DNA of 64,000 bases from Scilla litardierei (lineage: Eukaryota; Streptophyta; Magnoliopsida; Asparagales; Asparagaceae): contig CM061132.1 in the NCBI GenBank assembly GCA_030789695.1, positions 149,056,597-149,120,596 of the forward strand, in the 5' to 3' direction. Shown in pieces: positions 21,846 to 33,852 of the stretch. The notes beneath the pieces are model-generated. The model was not told where the DNA came from and made no database searches. It worked only from the letters and a program-made list of their open reading frames with translations. The position numbers and the translations under genes are program-made. The stretch's first letter is position 1; the number at the start of each line of letters is the position of its first letter.

Positions 21846-22665
21846 CATGGTTGTAGGTAACGGCCAAACCCTAGGGTTTCGGCCGTTTCGTCTCGGTTTC
21901 GGAGCTAACAAAGACGAATATGGGGGATAAGTTCCGATTTCGGTTGGAACAAAAAAAGAAAAAAAAAAGAAGAGCAAGAAGATCCGAAGAAAATCCACCA
22001 AAAAATAAAAAGACGAAGAAGAACAAAAGGAGGAGGAAGAAAAGAGAAGAGAAGAGAGACAGAGAGAGTAAGTACCTGGACCGGCTGATCGCTGCTCGCC
22101 GCTTGCTCGCCTCTCGTTGTCTTCGCTCGAATGAGCACTCTCAAGTCGGGTCAAGCCCTAATTTGGGCGGTCACCTGCTGCAAGGGGAATTAAATGGAAA
22201 AGAGAATGGCAAACTTGTAAATAAATGTAATATGGTTAGCATAATAGGAAATTTGAATTGTAGTACTCCATTAAGCACTAACCTTCCATACTATTCACCT
22301 CATACATTTTGCTAAATATGTTGCATTTATTTACATGTTTGCCATTATTTTTTAGAAATGGAATGGCACACTTGTAAAAATTGTAATATATTTAGCAAAA
22401 TGTGTATCTTGAATAGCAAAACTTTTTAAATACGAGAATATAGATATTTTTATGTATTATTAATTTTTGATGGTATAATACATTAATATTTTAGTTAGAA
22501 TTTGATATTAGTAATACAAAGTTGATAGTATTTGATAGTATTTGAAGCTACCGATATGAACGAAACGAACTTTCTTTCGAAACCACCGAAACGTGTGATA
22601 CCGATACCGAAACCCAAATATTCAGAACACCAAAACCGAAACCTAAACCGAGACCTAAAACATTG
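21846..22665. mobile_element. hAT-like non-autonomous element 2 (820 bp)
   Basis: Its ends are CATGGTTGTAGGTAACGG and, inward on the minus strand, CAATGTTTTAGGTCTCGG. It has a perfect 8-bp duplication TATACAAG at 21838-21845 and 22666-22673. Compared with element 1 it lies in reverse orientation. The interior has GGCAAACTTGTAAATAAATG-type units, an A-rich run near 21950 and no transposase. Confidence 0.85.
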
Positions 22666-22674
22666 TATACAAGT

Positions 22675-25600
22675 TGTCACGCCCCGCTTCCCTAAAATGG
22701 AAGGCGAGACGTGATGAGGTCCGCTCAGACGTGGAGCTGTGAAGCTGCAGTCTGATAAGCGTCTGTAAAAAAATTTCGAATAGTAGCAGGTCCTTGCATT
22801 GCAACAAAACAACAATAATAAAGCAGATAAAAGAACATCCACCAACAAACATCCAACAATTAGTCCAACATCACAGAAAAGTCAAGAAAGTACAAGTCTG
22901 AACAATAGGCCAAAAGCATGGCCGAAACAAAAGTAAAGAGAGTCACCGGCTGAGACTAAGGGTAGGACTGGAATCCTCGAACTGAACGTCAACAACCTGT
23001 CGTCCTTTGCAAATAAGTCAAGCTCAAAACCTGACATGTGACACCCAAAGAGAAAAGGGCACATGTCAGCAAAAATCTCCCAAAGGAAGCGGAGGACTTT
23101 TGTGCAAGGATAAAAATAATAAAAGAGCGACTAGCAGTTCTAAATAATGAATTGACATAACATTTAAAGAATGCAAGAATTTAAGATGACATGATGACAT
23201 GAATGCACGTCGTAGTAGAAGCTACGAAAAACACTGTTTTCACGAATCACGAACATTATCATTTCACGATGTGCACAGGGTTTACGCCTTACAGCTGAAG
23301 TTGCTGATCTGGCATACTTTTACACTGAGTGGTCGCTTAACACTACCCCAATCCCAGAGTTTACGCCTTACAGCTGAAGTGGCTGTACGGGCACACTTCT
23401 ACGCTGAGTGGTCACTTAACCCTACCCCCACACGTGTATCGAGCCTTGGTTTCCCAAGTACATGAGCTCGCTTCTGGATCACGAGTCAGGAAGTGTTTTT
23501 CAATATGGCATAGGGTTGTGCCCGCAAAAGCATGTGCCTAGCCTCAATCATTACAATAAGTGTATCGTGTGCTACGCAATCACGATGAAACATTAGATGC
23601 ATGCAATGACATGCCAATGAGCAGATAAATTGCGTACTGTTAATTGAAATTAAACATGGCATAGCAGCATGAATGCAAGCATGATAAAGGTGTCGGATCT
23701 AGCTTCGTTGTCAAGCTAGATCTAAAAGTGTCGTCTAGGCAGCTATCATTTCACTGCCTAATCTCTTTTACGCTACTGTATAAAATGACCTAAGACGTGG
23801 CCTAAAAAGAAAGCTGGCAAGTATCACTTGCCTGAAACAACTAAGTTGCGATCCGTTCAATCGGTCTGAGTCTACCTATGTGTTCAGATCGCAGTCTAGC
23901 CTACAGTCCCAATTTATTATTCTTGATTAGTGAGTTACAAAGATAAACAGAAGCTATGATTTTTAGGTTGGTTAACAGGCAATGCGGTGATTCCTACGGA
24001 GAGAGACTTACCTCAACACGACGCGAGAGCTACTCTGACGTCGGGTAGCGTACGGAACGACAGATTCTCTGAGACAAAACACGTGCACGAATAAGTTCGT
24101 ATCGTCGGACTAAAATTATTAGACAACCTTAAAACGTCTAATGATCCAATTTTACTTAAGTTCTCTACCTTAAGATGGGTCCACATCAATATTAACGTAC
24201 GTTAAGTAACTAACATGTTAATTACATCAAGTTGCTAATTCGAAAATACACAACAAATATTATCAAGCAACTTAGGCTAACGGGTTAACTAGAAATTGTA
24301 TAAACAATATATCCACCCTACAGATTATCAAGTTAACATCATTATTGATGTTACTAGCATTCATACACCATTTTATTAAATCCGATCATCATCTATAATG
24401 GTTCAAAACTATTAGCAATAGTTATTAACGGGTGATAACGAACGTTACTAACCGTAGGAAGAGAAGATCCTCTACGAAGCTTTCGGGGGTTGCCATGCCA
24501 CGTCAGCGACAGACAGAGGCTAGAGAGACGTCATAGCAGCACGAGGCAGGGTCGCTGCCAGGCGACGGGTCACCGTGCATCGCTGCGACGCGAAGAGAGA
24601 CCGCTGCCATGCGGGAAGATCGCTGCCACGTTGCTAGCGGCCAAGGGAGGCGCCTGCAGTGGATAAACAACGGCTTAGCGGCTGTTACAGGCGGTTCCTG
24701 GTGAGGGGCGATGCTGTGGCCGTCGGGCGATGCCGTGGCCGTCGGGCGACGCTACTGTCGCCCAGCAGCAACACAACCGCGGAGAGTAGCAAGTAGCTGC
24801 TGCCAACAGCGCCGGCGCTTGGGCTTTCTGGCGGAGTAGCCGCCGTGCACCGGCGGGGGACAGAACCGAGGGGAGGTGGACGAGGCTGACTGGGGCGGCG
24901 CCTGGCGGCGTCGGGGAAGGCCGGAGAGCGGCGCTGGGCGCTGCCGTGAGTGCTTGGAGCACACAGGTCGGCGGATGGGAGGTTTGGTCGGGGAAAACGC
25001 CGGAGGACAGATCGCCGGCGTTGGGAAGACGTTGCAGCACCGGAGATTAGGTCGGAGAGAGGGTCGGGGTGCGTGTGGCTTTGCGAGGGGAGGGTGACGA
25101 CGCACAGAGATTTGCGTGAAGAGCAGTAGCGTGAAAACAATTTAGACCTAGGGCTACAAGCGAGTTCTTAAAGTACTGGGGTTTCAGTAGTCACGTGAGT
25201 GCTTAGAGATTATTCTATTATAAAACAAGAGGGAGTAGGCTGCAGAGGGTTTTATTATATATATAGTTTTTATTATAAAATCATTAAGTGTGTGGGGTTA
25301 CAATGTTGGGTGCGTGAGTGCTCAAACTAGGTTCGGCCTAAAGGTATAGAAACTAGGGTTTAAGTAGGATGTGATAATAACTAATATAAATAATAATTAG
25401 AGGGTTTAAAAATCTTGTGAGGCTTAGGATTACTATAGTTTAAATTGGGAAAAAGTGAAAGTGTGTCAAACGGAGCACGAAAATCATGAGAGAAATACTG
25501 GGGCGACCGTGCCGACGAGAGAAACGAAACTAAGAAGACCGATCACGGCTAGGACGACGAGAAGCGAAACTAAAAATAGTAAGGTCTCACGACAAAAGTG

Positions 25601-25812
25601 AAAATCACGACGCCTCTTCAAACAAGGTCAAATTGTGGGAGAACGACTCGTGAAATGTCGTTCCAAAATATTTCCACAAATTAATACTCTTCGAGAGGGT
25701 CGCAACGGCATAATACATCATATGGTTCGGATACAAGAAAGGTCCAAAATAAATACGTGTATGAACAAGAGTACGTGCACGAAAAGCGTATGATCGAAAA
25801 CAGACCGTGACA
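22675..25812 (-). repeat. 3' LTR of element E
   Basis: It is 3138 bp and differs from the right LTR by scattered substitutions and by about 72 extra bp near 24652-24735, in a GC-rich leader-like stretch. The proline/arginine-rich minus ORFs at 24675-25140 lie here. They are not conserved as protein across the family and I do not call them genes. Confidence 0.9.
23280..23437. repeat. 79-bp tandem duplication inside the E LTR
   Basis: Two units, starting GTTTACGCCTTACAGCTGAAG at 23280 and 23359, each continue to a CACTGAGTGGTCGCTTAAC-like end. The same duplication is in the right LTR (from about 29607), but the related solo LTR F (51037-51110) has one unit only. Confidence 0.8.
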
Positions 25813-25826
25813 CCCTACCCACCTTT
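25813..25826 (-). other. Polypurine tract of element E
   Basis: The minus strand reads AAAGGTGGGTAGGG directly before the 3' LTR. A GTCCGAGGACGGAC stretch just upstream is what remains of the usual pol-end region in relatives. Confidence 0.7.
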
Positions 25827-28800
25827 GAATAAAGTCCGTCCTCGGACTTTCTAAATATAAATATATCTAGCCACTCTAGTAACTACCCCAATCATACCAC
25901 ATTATAATTCAAACCAGCTATAGTCAATACAAATGCTTATATATGCACTAGGTAGTCAAACATTAATACTACCAACATGTATATATATACGCCCATTATA
26001 TACTTATACCTATCACAGTCAGTCTTATTCATACACATACTTCAATCATTCATGTAGTCACGTACCTCCTTATATAATTATCGCTCATTTATCACAACCA
26101 ATGTACATATACATACACAAAATAGTTTCACATTAGCAAATACGATCCTAGTACTTACGTATAGATAACTACTTATATACCACAAACATGGATATTCTAC
26201 TCCACATATCTCCTAGTACACATCCAACACCAACATATCAACACATGTAATCACACCACATAATATTAAATCAGTCTTACTATATCTAATATACATCCAC
26301 CACTACTATAATTTCACAAAGATATAGTTATTCAAATGCATGCAAATATTTCACCGTATATTCACATCACATAATGTCCTATAACTATATTCAAGACACG
26401 CCACACATACCATAGTCACAAATACCTATAACTAAGCACATACCTACCCGCGCATGGTGCACGCCCGCACACGCTAACATATCATTCATACATACCACTC
26501 ATACCACTATATACTTAGCACAACTACACACCTAGTTCAGCTAGCACATATACATTCAACATGTAAGTCCTTAGTAAATAACTTTACCACCAGACCAACA
26601 CCTAAAAATATACAATGGTATAACCACCCACAATCATGTGCGTAACACAACCAGACACAACCAATCCTATCACTATACATACATCATCCATTATTACATT
26701 CATAGTACTACACGCAATCCACAGACATATGTAATATTATACTTAGAGTATAGCCACTCAAGCTTGAGTGAGACTCCAAAACCCATATCAGAATATTTTA
26801 TATACATAACACGGTATCTATACATATACCAATACCACTCGAATATATATATATATACATCCACCACGTAGCCACATACATACCATAATATCAATCACTA
26901 TTCTTAGTCAACAAAGCCCACATAATGCCATCACTTTTCACCCTATAATAACACTATAAATATCAGCACACGTATAATTATAATACACTCTCTAATACAT
27001 GCATTTATCATATAGTCACATACACGTAATATATATTCACACCATAGCTATCTACCTATTATTAGTATACCAACACATCTACTTATCCATACATAGTTTA
27101 AGACATAACATAACCGTGTATACCTCACGGCGTACACGCACACGCACAACATCCCATCAAGGCAAGCAATATTAACAAAACTATAATCCTATTACCATAT
27201 GTATATCACATATACTCATGTAGCAAATACATAACTACTTACGTCTAAGCACAATACATATTTATGTATGAGCACACGCGCACACGTGCTAACATATAGG
27301 TCATATAATGGGCCTACTCACTTAACTATAAGTACACCTATTATCGTCACACCTAACATGCACCTGACTTACTAATTTATATGTATATCAAGCATTTACA
27401 ATTATCTTCAAACTACATACACTACTAGTATATACTCTAATACAATTTCCAATATAAATACAGACATTCCTAAAGTGGTATAGCTATCCACACTTACATA
27501 ACTAATATCATTCATACAGCTTCACATATATATCACGAATAACACTGAATATACATATATAACACGCGAGACAATTATTAATATAGTAAGGGTAGCACAC
27601 TCATACAGGTCCACACGCTCTACCTATAATCATGCACACCGCGACATCACAAAAAAAATATAAATCAATGGGCCCACTACTAAACTAGAGTCGACACAAG
27701 CAACGATAAGCACTATTGGCTAAACAATAGAAAGGAAACCGAAACCAAGAGCGTAAGGAAGAAAAGATCGGAAAGAACGAGTTCCGTTAAGGTGATGATA
27801 AAGAGACAGCTGACTCGGTGGGACAAAAATATTGTCCTAAATAATTAAATAGATGAAAGAAGGATACGTGTAAAATGTGGTATCATATATATATACTCTT
27901 AAAAATATGTAGAAATGGCGAGCCAATGGTATAAATTTTAGAACACGGAAAAAGTGTTGAGACAAGGAAATAACGAGTAGGGTGAGGCAGTGATCGTGTT
28001 GTAAATGAAAATATGTTTATACAAGAATTTTGAAATATGAGCACGATGAACATAGATCTGATTTATAAAAATATTAAAGTCCTATTTAGCTTAGAAAATA
28101 TTCAAAAAGTATGTACGATGAATGGAAAGATAATAATAAACTTAGTAAATGATTACTGTTGAATTATCTAAAATGGTAATAAAGTTTTAAAACCGGTACA
28201 CGAAAGATCTAGGTCAGGAAATGATTACGAGATAGTAATTTTAAAGATTTCAGCTAACAAAAATTCCGAAATTCAGAGAATGTAGGGAATCTAAATGCAT
28301 GCTAAATGTTTTCAATCAATTTTAAACCGAGAGAGAAATTTCAAAACAGATAATATTGAAAATATTCCTCGAATGATCAGGATAGTAATAATGGAGAAGA
28401 TTTAACGATTGATAATGAACGTCATGGAGAGTCACGTGATTCGAAAGGAAGTGAATCAAATATAACATAAATATAAATGGGCAATAATTTAGTGAAACTG
28501 CTACGTTGGAATTCTATGGTCATTAACTCATGGTGTAAGGATTAGGAGAATGATGGAAACCGGGGGCTCTAATTTCCGGGCGGACTAAAGATTAGGAGGA
28601 ACTTAACACTAAGACTTTCTAATGAGCTAGAAAATATTAGAGACCTCAGGAAAAGGTCCTAAGAGAATCAAGATCACGTTCTGCTGGACCCAAAATTGTC
28701 GGACTCAAACGAACGGCTAAAAGAGAAGATCTAGAAGTCTAATATGGTCACGGCTGGGTAAGAGACTGCTAAGGCAACCTAAGACGAGTACAGCTTAATC

Positions 28801-28970
28801 TTGACGAAGGCTCTGACTATCAAACCTGGACATCTACCTAAGTCTTTCTACCATTTAAGACAGGAAAATGTTCAGATTAGACTTAATCATGACTTGGATG
28901 TTCCGAATATTTAATTGGATGTTGTTTATCATTATTGTTGTTCCGATATTTCGCAGATACAAAGAGAGAA
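25827..28970. other. Non-coding interior of element E, G-poor on the plus strand
   Basis: From about 25850 to 27660 the plus strand is built of CATA/TACA/CACA words with very little G (2-4 G per 60 bases on the lines I counted), while C stays common. No long ORF and no domain is found. From 27660 to 28970 the composition is ordinary and A-rich. It contains no gag, RT or integrase motif on either strand. Confidence 0.75.
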
Positions 28971-28986
28971 CCTGCATAGGCCACCA
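28971..28986 (-). other. Primer binding site candidate of element E
   Basis: The minus strand reads TGGTGGCCTATGCAGG, 8 bp inside the 5' LTR, and is near-identical to the site in element H (12801-12816). Confidence 0.5.
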
Positions 28987-28994
28987 ACAAAACC

Positions 28995-31900
28995 TGTCAC
29001 GCCCCGCTTCCCTAAAATGGAAGGCGAGACGTGATGAGGTCCGCTCAGACGTGGAGCTGTGAAGCTGCAGTCTGATAAGCGTCTGTAAAAAAATTTCGAA
29101 TAGTAGCAGGTCCTTGCATTGCAACAAAACAACAATAATAAAGCAGATAAAAGAACATCCACCAACAAACATCCAACAATTAGTCCAACATCACAGAAAA
29201 GTCAAGAAAGTACAAGTCTGAACAATAGGCCAAAAGCATGGCCGAAACAAAAGTAAAGAGAGTCACCGGCTGAGACTAAGGTAGGACTGGAATCCTCGAA
29301 CTGAACGTCAACAACCTGTCGTCCTCTGCAACTAAGTCAAGCTCAAAACTTGACATGTGACACCCAAAGAGAAAAGGGCACATGTCAGCAAAAATCTCCC
29401 AAAGGAAGCGGAGGACTTTTGTGCAAGGATAAAAATAATAAAAGAGCGACTAGCAGTTCTAAATAATGAATTGACATAACATTTAAAGAATGCAAGAATT
29501 TAAGATGACATGATGACATGATGACATGAATGCACGTTGTAGCAGAAGCTACGAAAAACACTGTTTTCACGAATCACGAACATTATCATTTCACGATGTG
29601 CACAGGGTTTACGCCTTACAGCTAAAGTTGCTGATCTGGCATACTTTTACACTGAGTGGTCGCTTAACACTACCCCAATCCCAGAGTTTACGCCTTACAG
29701 CTGAAGTGGTTGTACGGGCACACTTCTACGCTGAGTGGTCACTTAACCCTACCCCCACACGTGTATCGAGCCTTGGTCTCCCAAGTACATGAGCTCGCTT
29801 CTGGATCACGAGTCAGGAAGTGTTTTTCAATATGGCATAGGGTTGTGCCCACAAAAGCATGTGCCTAGCCTCAATCATTACAATAAGTGTATCGTGTGCT
29901 ACGCAATCACGATGAAACATTAGATGCATGCAATGACATGACAATGAGCAGATAAATTGCGTACTGTTAATTGAAATTAAACATGGCATAGCAGCATGAA
30001 TGCAAGCATGATAAAGGTGTCGGATCTAGCTTCGTTGTCAAGCTAGATCTAAAAGTGTCGTCTAGGCAGCTATCATTTCACTACCTAATCTCTTTTACGC
30101 TACTGTATAAAATGGCCTAAGACGTGGCCTAAACAGAAAGCTGGCAAGTATCACTTGCCTGAAACAACCAAGTTGTGATCCGTTCAATCAGTCTGAGTCT
30201 ACCTATGTGTTCAGATCGCAGTCTAGCCTACAGTCCCAATTTATTATTCTTGATTAGTGAGTTACAAAGATAAACAGAAGCTATGATTTTTAGGTTGGTT
30301 AACAGGCAATGCGGTGATTCCTATGGAGAGAGACTTACCTCAACACGACGCGAGAGCTACTCTGACGTCGGGTAGCGTACGGAACGACAGATTCTCTGAG
30401 ACAAAACACGTGCACGAATAAGTTCGTATCGTCGGACTAAAATTATTAGACAACCTTAAAACGTCTAATGATCCAATTTTATTTAAGTTCTCTACCTTAA
30501 GATGGGTCCACATCAATATTAACGTACGTTAAGTAACTAACATGTTAATTACATCAAGTTGCTAATTCGAAAATACACAACAAATATTATCAAGCAACTT
30601 AGGCTAACGGGTTAACTAGAAATTGTATAAACAATATATCCACCCTACAGATTATCAAGTTAACATCATTATTGATGTTACTAGCATGCATACACCATTT
30701 TATTAAATCCGATCATCATCTATAATGGTTCAAAACTATTAGCAATAGTTATTAACTGGTTATAACGAACGTTACTAACGGTAGGAAGAGAAGATCCTCT
30801 ACGAAGCTTCCGGGGGTTGCCATGCCATGTCAGCGGCGGACAGAGGCTAGAGAGACGTCATAGCAGCACGAGGCAGGGTCGCTGCCGCGCGAGGGGTCAC
30901 CGTGCATCACTGCGATGCGAAGAGAGACCGCTGTCGTGCGGGAAGATCGCTGCCGCGTTGCTAGCGGCCAAGGGAGGGGCGACGCCGTGGCCGTCGGGCG
31001 GCGCTACTGTCGCCCAGCAACAACACAACCGCGGAGAGCAACAAGTAGTTGCTGCTAACAGCGCCGGCGCTTGGGCTTTCTGGCGGAGCAGCCGCCGTGC
31101 ACCGGCGGGGGACAGAACCGAGGGGAGGTGGATGCGGCTGACGCGGGCGGCGCCTGGCGGCGTCGAGGAAGGCCGGAGAGCGGCGCTGGGCGCTGCCGTG
31201 AGTGCTTGGAGCACACAGGTCGGCGGATGGGAGGTTTGGTCGGGGAAAACGCCGGAGGACAGATCGTCGGCGTTGGGAAGACGTTGTAGCACCGGAGATT
31301 AGGTCGGAGAGAGGGGCGGGGTGCGTGTGTCTTTGTGAGGGGAGGGTGACGGCGCACAGAGATTTGCGTGAAGAGCAGTAGAGTGAAAACAATTTAGACC
31401 TAGGGCTACAAGCGGGTTCTTAAAGTACTGGGGTTTCAGTTGTCACGTGAGTGCTTAGAGATTATTCTATTATAAAACAAGAGGGAGTAGGCTGCAGAGG
31501 GTTTTATTATATATATAGTTTTTATTATAAAATCATTAAGTGTGTGGGGTTACAATGTTGGGTGCGTGAGTGCTCAAACTGGGTTCGGCCTAAAGGTATA
31601 GAAACTACGGTTTAAGTAGGATGTGATAATAACTAATATAAATAATAATTAGAGGGTTTAAAAATCTTGTGAGGCTTAGGATTACTATAGTTTAAATTGG
31701 GAAAAAGTGAAAGTGGGTCAAACGGAGCCCGAAAATCATGAGAGAAATACTGGGACGACGTGCCGACGAGAGAAACGAAACTAAGAAGACCGATCACGGT
31801 TAGGGCGACGAGAAGCGAAACTAAAAATAGTAAGGTCTCACGAAAAAAGTGAAAATCACGCCTCTTCAAACAAGGTCAAATTGTGGGAGAACGACTCGTG

Positions 31901-32060
31901 AAATGACGTTCCAAAATATTTCCACAAATTAATACTCTTCGAGAGGGTCTCAACGGTATAATACATCATAAGGTTCGGATACAAGAAAGGTCCAAAATAA
32001 ATACGTGTACGAACAAGAGTACGTGCACGAAAATCGTACGATCGAAAATAGACCGTGACA
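28995..32060 (-). repeat. 5' LTR of element E
   Basis: It is 3066 bp, TGTCACG...CGTGACA, and nearly identical to 22675-25812. High LTR similarity implies that this insertion is young compared with H, A and C/D. Confidence 0.9.
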
Positions 32061-32756
32061 TAAGTATAAGGAACGATGATGAATTTTGCAAAAATTGGCA
32101 ATATATAATAGTTAAATCATTATTAGTAACGATAGTTTAAGTAGAAGTAGGATTTAGAATAAGAGTTGTAATTACATTGTATTTATCAATATAAACAGCA
32201 CCAAGACCCCATGTAGTGAATGGTATATATATTTAATTTTAACATATGTACCATTTTAAGAATTGTTTTTGTGGATGTGTCATGTCGTGTCATCACTCAT
32301 CAACATGTCAAGATACATGGCACTCAATCTAAAAACATTTAAATGAAGTTGGTTCAGTAAGCTAAATTGTGTATATGTAAGCTAACACAAAGTCAAAATC
32401 AACATCATCAAAGCAAAGCACCTTTCGCTGCTTATGATACAAAAGGAGTAAAAGATTACCAGTCTTAACCAAAATCCACATGAAATTGGATTATATCGAA
32501 GAGTTACTACTACCAATATCATGCATTTCAGATTATTAGATTGAAGAGTTATTATTACCAAAAATCAGGCATTTCAGATTACCAGATAACTGATGTTATC
32601 AATTGAAATTCAGTATTAGCAGACTTACTTTTATTGTATCTATGTACAAGAAGAAATCACATGGATGATACTAGCAGAAATTATTTAAACATTGCAATAC
32701 AGTTGATAAAATATAACTATAACAATACAGGGGTGAGCGGAACAGAACAGTAATAC
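32061..32756. other. AT-rich stretch, no gene recognised
   Basis: It lies between element E and the RXW8-like exon. Copia-tail debris may extend a short way from 32061. The rest looks like intron sequence of the RXW8-like gene. Confidence 0.5.
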
Positions 32757-32966
32757 CTTCTGTTTAAGAATGTTTTCACATTGTAAGAGGCGTATCTTTT
32801 GACATACTTCTTGAAGTTCTTCCTCATGCATCTCTATGTCTGTGGTTTTCGGATGAAACAGATGACAAATCATGGAGCCTCCATCTTGATTCTTATCAGT
32901 AATTTGCTTTAATCTTTTAATCTTTCTTGTAATTGAAGATGCCAGGTGCTGCAAAGATTTTACCAT
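32757..32966 (-). CDS. CSC1-like protein RXW8 (OSCA family), internal exon
   Basis: This 210-bp exon (70 codons) has a clean acceptor (TAACAG before 32966) and donor (GTATTA after 32757). It encodes KSLQHLASSITRKIKRLKQ and ends EVCQKIRLLQCENILKQK, matching the cytosolic loop between the first transmembrane segments of CSC1/OSCA hyperosmolality-gated calcium-permeable channels, where the family continues ELPVAFVSFKS. It is in phase with the exon at 33640-33852, and the intron of 673 bp has GT-AG ends. No stop is present. The following exon (ELPVAF...) is not in the window: everything further left is transposon sequence. The gene therefore has a very large intron or is truncated. Position within the plasma-membrane channel is known for the family, and function of this copy is inferred. 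Confidence 0.75.
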
Positions 32967-33639
32967 CTGTTAGTTCATTGAAAAATGATCCATTATCTGT
33001 TCACTGAAATAAGATCTGATGTAGGAACAATTAATATTTCACGGAATACTGCATGGTAATCTCTCTTAATATGGAAGACTGTAGCAAAATCCCAGACAGA
33101 TGTTAATTAATTTGACTAGTTTACACTTAGATGGTCATGACACAGAAAAAGCAAACAATAAGCAGATAACAACACCACCAACAAAAGCCTCTTTTACAAA
33201 TTTATGTAATTGGTTACATGATCCTTTTCTGCAATTCAGCTCTGTTAAGGACCATTTCCTTGGTTAAAATTATTTATGAAAAAAAGGCATTAAAGAAGAA
33301 AGAAAATACATCAATTCACAAATACAAGTTATCAGAAACACTGGTCTATATAAGCAACTAATTTGATATTTAATCAATCCATCAAGATCAGGTGTAATAT
33401 AAAAACATTAAATTCTAAAGGAAGATAGATACATTGTTTGTAACCTTTTATATGACCTATGCCAATTGATATAACAGCAAAAAGAATTGTTAATAGACAT
33501 ATTTTCATATTATATAGGTGAGAGGATTGCGTACATAAACAAACCATCAAGACAAGAAAGACATGGAAAATTCATATAGAAATGGGGGAAATCAGATTAC
33601 GATACTAACTCTGAATACTGGCTAAAATGTTACACATAC

Positions 33640-33852
33640 CGATAATTCTTCAATATTTTCTCCATCGTATACTATTTGATAAGATTGGTAGCTATAAGGA
33701 TGGTGCTTGGAGAAGAAGTGTTCAACAGAACATCCATGAGCCTTATGCTCTGCACAAGGAGGAATACCTCGAACAAGCACAGTGAACTGATCAGGCCGAT
33801 GCCTCTGATTAGAAATGTGTTGAATCCTTCTATTTAGTATCCCTTTATACTC
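33640..33852 (-). CDS. CSC1-like protein RXW8 (OSCA family), internal exon
   Basis: This 213-bp exon (71 codons) has acceptor TTGTTATAG and donor GTATGTG. It starts EYKGILNRRIQHIS, followed by RHRPDQFTVLVRGIP, then SVEHFFSKHHPYSYQSYQIV and YDGENIEELS. This is the conserved segment after the early transmembrane helices in CSC1/OSCA proteins (family: EYK.I...R...I, P..FTVLVR.IP, FF...H...Y.S.Q.VY). The RHRPDQFTVLVR and FFSKH wording points to the RXW8 subgroup. The upstream exons with the N-terminal helices were not found in 33853-36476 or further right, where more transposons begin. Both exons are intact, so the gene could still be alive with giant introns. Confidence 0.8.

Larger units (their letters stand above)
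22675..32060 (-). mobile_element. Element E: large non-coding LTR retrotransposon (LARD-like)
   Basis: Two nearly identical LTRs (22675-25812, 28995-32060) bracket 3.2 kb. Both ends are TGTCACG...CGTGACA. Flanks are CAAGT (22670) and TAAGT (32061), a 5-bp duplication with one mismatch. Minus orientation follows from the purine tract AAAGGTGGGTAGGG beside the left LTR and the TGGTGGCC primer-site-like sequence beside the right LTR. The interior encodes no recognisable gag or pol, so E depends on an autonomous relative, probably Tekay/Del-like by its ends. It sits next to hAT-like element 2 in copia debris. Confidence 0.85.

Noticed and set aside
24675..25140. Proline/arginine-rich ORFs of 121-151 codons on the minus strand in the E LTR (and 30897-31392 in the other LTR)
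   Set aside because: They lie in a GC-rich LTR leader, overlap in several frames on both strands, show no domain, and solo LTR F has only unrelated readings at the same place.
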